Assembly: GCA_947258555.1 (NCBI GenBank)
Contig: CAMYJF010000020.1
Span: 4,538 to 54,137, forward strand
Source: an uncultured Eudoraea sp.
Lineage (GTDB): Bacteria; Bacteroidota; Bacteroidia; Flavobacteriales; Flavobacteriaceae
Direction: 5' to 3'
DNA: 49,600 nucleotides
Shown here: piece after piece, positions 44,902 through 49,600 of the stretch
How positions within the stretch are numbered: position 1 is the first letter of the stretch
How the letters are laid out: every line of letters starts with the position of its first letter
The notes under the pieces: generated by a model
Told to the model about the DNA's origin: nothing
The model's input: the letters and a program-made list of their open reading frames with translations, nothing else
The model's database searches: none
Program-made: the position numbers and the translations under genes

Positions 44902-47268
44902 ATGGGAACAACCGAAAAACAAATGCCTATCCGGCAACTTATCAGCTTTGATAAGTATTTGAGGAAATACGATACTTACGCCAAAAGCAAAGACCCTTTC
45001 AAAAAGGCCCGCGCCAAAGAGGTCTTAGAGGCGCAAGCCCCTTTTCCTGAATTGCGTGAAGGGTTTGAAGATCCTAGCTTGTTGAAGAAATACGATAAGG
45101 TAATTAAGATCATCCTTCAGGACTCCTTTTCAGAAATTTTGACGGATAATGAGATCAAAGTAGGCTCTATTCCTTTTCAGGATGTCTTTTTTAACCCCTC
45201 TTCACGTTTCCAAAAGATCCTTAGAGAAGCTGGGAAGATATTCAAACCGGAATTATTTCTTAACGATGGGATGGAATATATCCTCTCCTGCGTATGGATC
45301 CTGAAAGCCCATTATGGTTTTGATTTCGATATAGGAAGGCCGTATTTCTATCGCATCCCTGATTCAAATGGTGTATTACGGCATTACAGGGTCATGTATA
45401 ATGCTGATTTCATTGAGATCTTTCCTACCGGGGATACGCTGGAAATTACACAGGAAGATGTAGATGAACTTTTAGAGAATCCTGATAATGTGGAATTGTG
45501 GAAGAAAAAGATACCACCTAATAGTTTTGTCTCTAAAGGCTTTGTGATCTCCAATATGTTCGATGTGACCACAGAATTTGCTATTTCAGATATTAAGTCG
45601 GAATTGATCTCAAGCAATAAGCGATCCTCCGACAATTTCATGGTCGACCTGCAGGAAACCTTTCAATCCTTTTTCAAGATCCCGGACCTTCAAGTTGGAT
45701 TTGTGAAATACAATGCAGAGAGGGACCAGTTAGAACGCGTACACGGTAAAAACATGGATAGCTTCTTACTGTGTGATCAAGATAAGGAGGAATGTCAAGA
45801 TGCCCTTTGTGAGAGTTCCTATGAGCAGTTGATCAATAAAAACGATTATTTTACAGTACCGGATGTCGACAAGTACTATAAGATGTCCAATGGGGGGCCA
45901 CCTTACAAAAATCTCCGGGAGAATGGGATCCAGAGTGCCATTTTTGCGCCTATTGCCTCTGATGGGCAAGTAATGGGAGTCCTGGAGATCGTTTCAAAGC
46001 GTAAAAACGAGCTGAATGGAGTAAATGCGATAAAGCTGGAAGATATCATGCCTTATATTGAGGCTGCCGTCGTACGATCTAAAATTGAAGAAGAAAATTT
46101 AATAGATGCAGTCATACAGAATGAATGTACTACGATTCATTCGTCTGTGTATTGGAGATTCCGTGAGGAAGCCAAAAATTTCATAGGCGAAGACTTGGAT
46201 GGGAATGCACCTACTTTCCAGGAGATCACTTTCAAAAATGTGATACCGCTCTACGGTCAGGTAGATATAAGTGGGTCTTCCAATGCCAGGAATGAAGCCA
46301 TCCAGAAAGATCTGAAGATCCAGCTCAGTGCCATCAATGAGATCATGAAAGGTGCCTGGAAAAATCATAAACTGCCAATTTATGAAGAGCTGATCTTTCG
46401 TGTAAAAAGCTACATTGAGGAGATAAGTGACATTCTTCATACGAATAGCGAGCAGGCTGTTTTCGATTTTGTACAGACAGAGATCAATCCTGTTTTAGAA
46501 TTCCTGCATACATCCAACAAAACTTTGCGAAAGCTAATTGATCCCTATAGGGAAACAATTAATCCAGAAACGGAATCGTATTACAATCACAGAAAGAATT
46601 ATGATGAGAGCGTCATGCGCATCAATAAGAAATTTGTGAATGTACTGGACAAGAGACAAGAGGAAGCTCAAAAAATGTTCCCGCATTATTTTGAGCGCTA
46701 TAAAACGGATGGAGTTGAGCATAATATGTATATCGGCACTAGCATCTCCAAGAACAAGACTTATAATGAGCTGTATCTCAACAACTTGAGATTGTGGCAA
46801 TTACAGGTAATGTGCGAAATGGAGAATACGTATTATCAATTAAGGTCCAAATTACCCGTGCAATTAGATGTGACTTCTCTGATCCTTGTCTATAGTACGC
46901 CACTGTCAATCCGATTTAGAATGGATGAAATGAAATTTGATGTAGATGGCACCTATAATGCGCGCTATGAGATCATTAAAAAACGCATAGATAAGTCCTT
47001 TATTAAGGGTACCAGTGAACGTTTAACACAAAAAGGAAAATTGTCCATCGTATATTCTCAGAAGAAGGATGAGCAGGAATACCTGCGATATATTCGTTTC
47101 CTGAAATCAAAAGGATTCTTTACGGATAATATTGAGATCGTTGAGCTTCAAGGCTTGCAAGGCGTCACGGGATTGAAAGCCATTCGTGCAGAAATATTGT
47201 ACTCGTCCGAGAAGGAAGAAGAAAAAACGTATACCTACGAGGATCTGATGCAGGAATTAGAGGCCTAG
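44902..47268 (+). CDS. Large GAF-domain protein, output unknown
   Basis: The 788-residue soluble protein has a GAF domain at about 245-395 (FMVDLQETFQSFFKIPDLQV through GIQSAIFAPIASDGQVMGVLEIV), flanked by a 240-residue N-terminal part and a 390-residue helical C-terminal part. I recognise neither flank. No kinase, cyclase, GGDEF, EAL or DNA-binding motif is visible. Late segments (IKGTSERLTQKGKLSIVYSQ) do not resemble a known catalytic domain. GAF domains often bind cyclic nucleotides. The last 12 bases overlap the end of the opposite-strand HD-PycTM gene, an arrangement that suggests long-standing adjacency. Confidence 0.8.
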   Translation: MGTTEKQMPIRQLISFDKYLRKYDTYAKSKDPFKKARAKEVLEAQAPFPELREGFEDPSLLKKYDKVIKIILQDSFSEILTDNEIKVGSIPFQDVFFNPSSRFQKILREAGKIFKPELFLNDGMEYILSCVWILKAHYGFDFDIGRPYFYRIPDSNGVLRHYRVMYNADFIEIFPTGDTLEITQEDVDELLENPDNVELWKKKIPPNSFVSKGFVISNMFDVTTEFAISDIKSELISSNKRSSDNFMVDLQETFQSFFKIPDLQVGFVKYNAERDQLERVHGKNMDSFLLCDQDKEECQDALCESSYEQLINKNDYFTVPDVDKYYKMSNGGPPYKNLRENGIQSAIFAPIASDGQVMGVLEIVSKRKNELNGVNAIKLEDIMPYIEAAVVRSKIEEENLIDAVIQNECTTIHSSVYWRFREEAKNFIGEDLDGNAPTFQEITFKNVIPLYGQVDISGSSNARNEAIQKDLKIQLSAINEIMKGAWKNHKLPIYEELIFRVKSYIEEISDILHTNSEQAVFDFVQTEINPVLEFLHTSNKTLRKLIDPYRETINPETESYYNHRKNYDESVMRINKKFVNVLDKRQEEAQKMFPHYFERYKTDGVEHNMYIGTSISKNKTYNELYLNNLRLWQLQVMCEMENTYYQLRSKLPVQLDVTSLILVYSTPLSIRFRMDEMKFDVDGTYNARYEIIKKRIDKSFIKGTSERLTQKGKLSIVYSQKKDEQEYLRYIRFLKSKGFFTDNIEIVELQGLQGVTGLKAIRAEILYSSEKEEEKTYTYEDLMQELEA

Positions 47269-48474
47269 CGCCATAGCCACTTCTGACATTCGGTTTTTGC
47301 CGCCAAAGAACCAGAAAGCGATCCCAAATGCCACGATCGAAGTCACAATACCGATTATGAATATCGTGTAAGTAAGGCGTAAAATGCTGTACTTCCTGTT
47401 TAGTACCAAACCCAGGAAATACAGATCCTTCGTCAGGGATCTATAGACATACTTCTTGTCCTTGATCAATTCGTCAATTGCCCATTCGTATTCCTTTAAA
47501 CTCATTTTATGGAAATTTCCGAAGAAAAGAAGATTGACCTTCTTCTGTTTTACATCTTCCTTGGTGAATTTCCCACTGGTCACATTTGGCCGGGTAGCGA
47601 TCACAGCCAGAACCATGGATACTGTTGTGAACACGATAAAAATACTGGCCGGATATATCAGATAAAAGTTGGATGGATTGTCCAACTTAGGGATCAAATT
47701 CGAGAGCACAACCGATAAGATTATCGCATTGACCGAAAGTAAAATATTTGCTTTTGTGTCCGCAATGTCACTAAGTGTCAAGTGATTTTTCAGTGTTACA
47801 CGGTACAAGGTTTGAACACCGCGATCCGGGCTTTCATTCTTATATTTGGCTTTTAGCTTTTCCTTTTTAGCCATCTCCTTATCTGCCCGTTTCTGCTTGA
47901 CCAAACGATTCAGATTCTTTTCTTTCCCCGGCTCCCAGTGCTCTTTGGCGTAGTCTGTATAAAAGCGGTGCTCAGTACGGAACATATTGATATTGACATT
48001 GAGCCAATCTGCCTGTGAGTACGTTTTGATGCCAAGTAATTCCAACTCTTCCCGCAAGAATTCAGTGGTTTCCCAATAGCTTTTCCGACCAAAATGAGAA
48101 GCATCAGCATCCCTAATGATCTCTTGTTCTATGTTCTTGGGCTCAGTGAAACGTTCGGTGCTCCGGATGATCTCCTTGACTTTATCAAGTTTTTCCGGGT
48201 CATACCCTTCCTTACTAAGGAATTCCTCAGCGATCTTGCAACTCTTTTCCTCATGTTTTTCAGTGCCCTTTGTATAGCCCGTATCATGGAACCAAGCCGC
48301 CAATTCCATCAACTCCGGATCCACCCCGTTTACGGTGCCGGATTCCAGTATTTCTTTTGTACTTTTAACTACACGCTGTGTATGTCGCAGATTATGATAG
48401 TGGATATTAGGGTCTAGTTCCGTTGCGAGGAGCTGACTCACATACTTTTCTGCTTTTTCTGTAATTTGAGACAT
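47257..48474 (-). CDS. HD-domain phosphohydrolase fused to Pycsar-effector-like (PycTM) membrane domain
   Basis: Residues 20-130 of this 405-residue protein form an HD domain with H31 (HNLRH), H63-D64 (WFHDTGY), H74 (TEKHEEKS) and D122/D124 (IRDADASHFG), so the metal site looks intact. A basic coiled linker (about 185-215) leads to DIADTKANILLSVNAIILSV (237-256), the signature of the PycTM family, with membrane helices near 243-262, 271-293 and 368-391. PycTM proteins are membrane effectors of Pycsar cyclic-pyrimidine defence. No cyclase lies in the window. The fusion suggests nucleotide hydrolysis or sensing tied to the membrane. It overlaps the GAF gene tail to tail. Confidence 0.82.
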   Translation of the reverse strand: MSQITEKAEKYVSQLLATELDPNIHYHNLRHTQRVVKSTKEILESGTVNGVDPELMELAAWFHDTGYTKGTEKHEEKSCKIAEEFLSKEGYDPEKLDKVKEIIRSTERFTEPKNIEQEIIRDADASHFGRKSYWETTEFLREELELLGIKTYSQADWLNVNINMFRTEHRFYTDYAKEHWEPGKEKNLNRLVKQKRADKEMAKKEKLKAKYKNESPDRGVQTLYRVTLKNHLTLSDIADTKANILLSVNAIILSVVLSNLIPKLDNPSNFYLIYPASIFIVFTTVSMVLAVIATRPNVTSGKFTKEDVKQKKVNLLFFGNFHKMSLKEYEWAIDELIKDKKYVYRSLTKDLYFLGLVLNRKYSILRLTYTIFIIGIVTSIVAFGIAFWFFGGKNRMSEVAMALGL

Positions 48475-48513
48475 ATAATTCGGCTAAAAAATCCCCTCCA
48501 AATTACGAAAATA

Positions 48514-49600
48514 ATGAAGAACTCGACTAAACCAACCGTCGCACTGCTTGCACTATTCTTTCTTTCTGCCTGTGCCACCTATGATCTCCAATTTGATGCA
48601 ACGCCACAAGTGGATACAAATCCGGGAGCTGAGGTACTGCACACCTTTTATTTGATAGGTGATGCGGGAAATTCCCCTATGGGGACACAATCTCCTGCGC
48701 TTAAAGCTATGGGAGATGTTTTAAAAGCTGCTGATAAAAACACGACAGTACTCTTCTTAGGGGATAATGTATATCCCGACGGTCTGCCAAAAAAAGACGA
48801 AGAGGGGAGGGAATTTGCAGAACATCAGCTGAATGTACAAACTGCGATCGTAAAAGATATTGAGGGGAAAGCCATCTTTATTCCTGGTAATCACGACTGG
48901 TATAGTGAAGGCCCAAAAGGGGTAAAAAGGCAGGAACGCTATGTGGAGGAGATATTAGGGAATAACAGTTTTCTCCCTGAAGATGGATGCCCTATTCGCA
49001 AAGTGGAGATCAATGAAGCTATAGAATTGATCATAGTTGATACAGAATGGTATCTGACTAAATGGGATAAACACCCAACGATCAATGATGATTGCGAGTT
49101 CCGTACCCGAAGCCGATTTTTTGATGAATTTGAAAGTTTGATAAAGAAGGCTCGCGGGAAAACTACCATCGTAGCCCTTCATAATCCCATGTTTACCAAT
49201 GGTCCGCATGGGGGTCAGTATTCTTTCGGCCAGCACATGAGTCCGCTTCCCGTCCTGGGAACACTTAAAAATATAATTAGAAAAACCGGAGGGGTGTCGC
49301 CTCAGGATCTGCAGAATAAAAGGTATGATGCCTTCAAAGATCGTATCGTGACCCTGGCACAGGAGAATAACAAAACCATCTTCGTTTCCGGCCACGAACA
49401 TAGCCTTCAATACCTAGTAGAAAATAATATTCCCCAGATCATTAGTGGTGCAGGATCTAAAGTGAATCCTACACGTAATGTAGGCTCCGGAAAGTTTAGT
49501 TACGGCGCCCAGGGATATGCCAAATTGCTTATCTATAAAATCGGTTCTTCAAGAGTACAATTTATTGGAGCTGAAGAAAATGCAGTCGTCTTTCAAGCAG
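48514..49600 (+). CDS. Lipoprotein metallophosphoesterase, C-terminus beyond window
   Basis: From ATG at 48514 the frame stays open to the window end (362 residues seen). The leader ends LSAC with Cys20 as lipobox acylation site. Metallophosphoesterase blocks follow: LIGDAGNSP, LGDNVYPDG, IPGNHDWY, LHNPMFTNGPHGG and VSGHEHSLQY, so the metal site is complete. QIISGAGSKVNPTRN follows the last block. In flavobacteria I recall orthologues of about 1200 residues that add an outer-membrane beta-barrel; whether that holds here cannot be seen. It probably works at the cell envelope, with substrate unknown. It starts 39 bases from the divergent HD-PycTM gene. Confidence 0.85.
   Translation, partial: MKNSTKPTVALLALFFLSACATYDLQFDATPQVDTNPGAEVLHTFYLIGDAGNSPMGTQSPALKAMGDVLKAADKNTTVLFLGDNVYPDGLPKKDEEGREFAEHQLNVQTAIVKDIEGKAIFIPGNHDWYSEGPKGVKRQERYVEEILGNNSFLPEDGCPIRKVEINEAIELIIVDTEWYLTKWDKHPTINDDCEFRTRSRFFDEFESLIKKARGKTTIVALHNPMFTNGPHGGQYSFGQHMSPLPVLGTLKNIIRKTGGVSPQDLQNKRYDAFKDRIVTLAQENNKTIFVSGHEHSLQYLVENNIPQIISGAGSKVNPTRNVGSGKFSYGAQGYAKLLIYKIGSSRVQFIGAEENAVVFQA

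Noticed and set aside
48955-49410. A 151-codon minus-strand frame near the window end.
   Set aside because: The plus strand encodes a continuous lipoprotein phosphoesterase with all metal motifs across this interval.

Overview
The window looks like a chromosomal segment of a marine-type member of the Flavobacteriaceae (Bacteroidota). The evidence is two proteins ending in type IX secretion sorting domains, Bacteroidota-specific families (DUF4271, DUF4296), a flavobacterial-style TonB, promoter elements resembling TTTG-N19-21-TAnnTTTG, moderately low GC and very tight gene packing. I see no rRNA, tRNA, insertion sequence, phage gene or CRISPR array. No stretch above 300 bases lacks a gene; the longest gaps are 275 bases (32006-32280, between ferredoxin and nifJ) and about 270 bases (10244-10517, upstream of the response regulator).

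Layout. 1-8374: housekeeping genes, namely partial hemD, a DUF4271 membrane protein, a GT39 glycosyltransferase with a divergent polyprenol-phosphate mannose synthase, dihydroorotase, a DUF4296 lipoprotein, an epimerase, tyrosyl-tRNA synthetase and an ankyrin-like protein. 8379-10243: a LuxE-like adenylate-forming enzyme and two tiny T9SS-sorted proteins. 10518-13903: a PhoB/PhoR-like two-component pair followed without real gaps by trmB, a LysE-type exporter and an alkyltransferase-like protein. 14013-17643: an Mrp/NBP35 carrier and a NifU-type scaffold for Fe-S assembly, then a penicillin-acylase-family lipoprotein.

18442-31462 is one long minus-strand operon: a fused 2-oxoacid:ferredoxin oxidoreductase (korA, korB), then nuoABCDHIJKLMN, then a small unknown gene. 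NuoE, NuoF and NuoG, the NADH-oxidising module, are absent. A dicluster ferredoxin gene is divergent from korA, and a pyruvate:ferredoxin oxidoreductase gene (nifJ) follows it. The arrangement suggests that electrons from 2-oxoacid oxidation reach complex I through ferredoxin rather than NADH. nifJ as written is broken by a deletion inferred at about 100 bases, which removes the segment that should carry a substrate-binding Arg.

36046-43082 holds a likely D-amino-acid/dipeptide catabolic group (M19 dipeptidase, D-threonine-aldolase/D-serine-dehydratase-like enzyme, GntP/DsdX-like permease, exported class V aminotransferase), then DoxX and a Tat-exported Gfo/Idh/MocA oxidoreductase. 43150-49600 holds tonB with a hairpin over its start codon, a metallophosphoesterase, a large GAF protein overlapping convergently with an HD-domain protein that carries a Pycsar-effector-like (PycTM) membrane domain, and the start of a lipoprotein phosphoesterase that runs off the window.

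The best candidates for a second look are the kor-nuo-ferredoxin system, the HD-PycTM/GAF pair with no cyclase in view, and the nifJ lesion.
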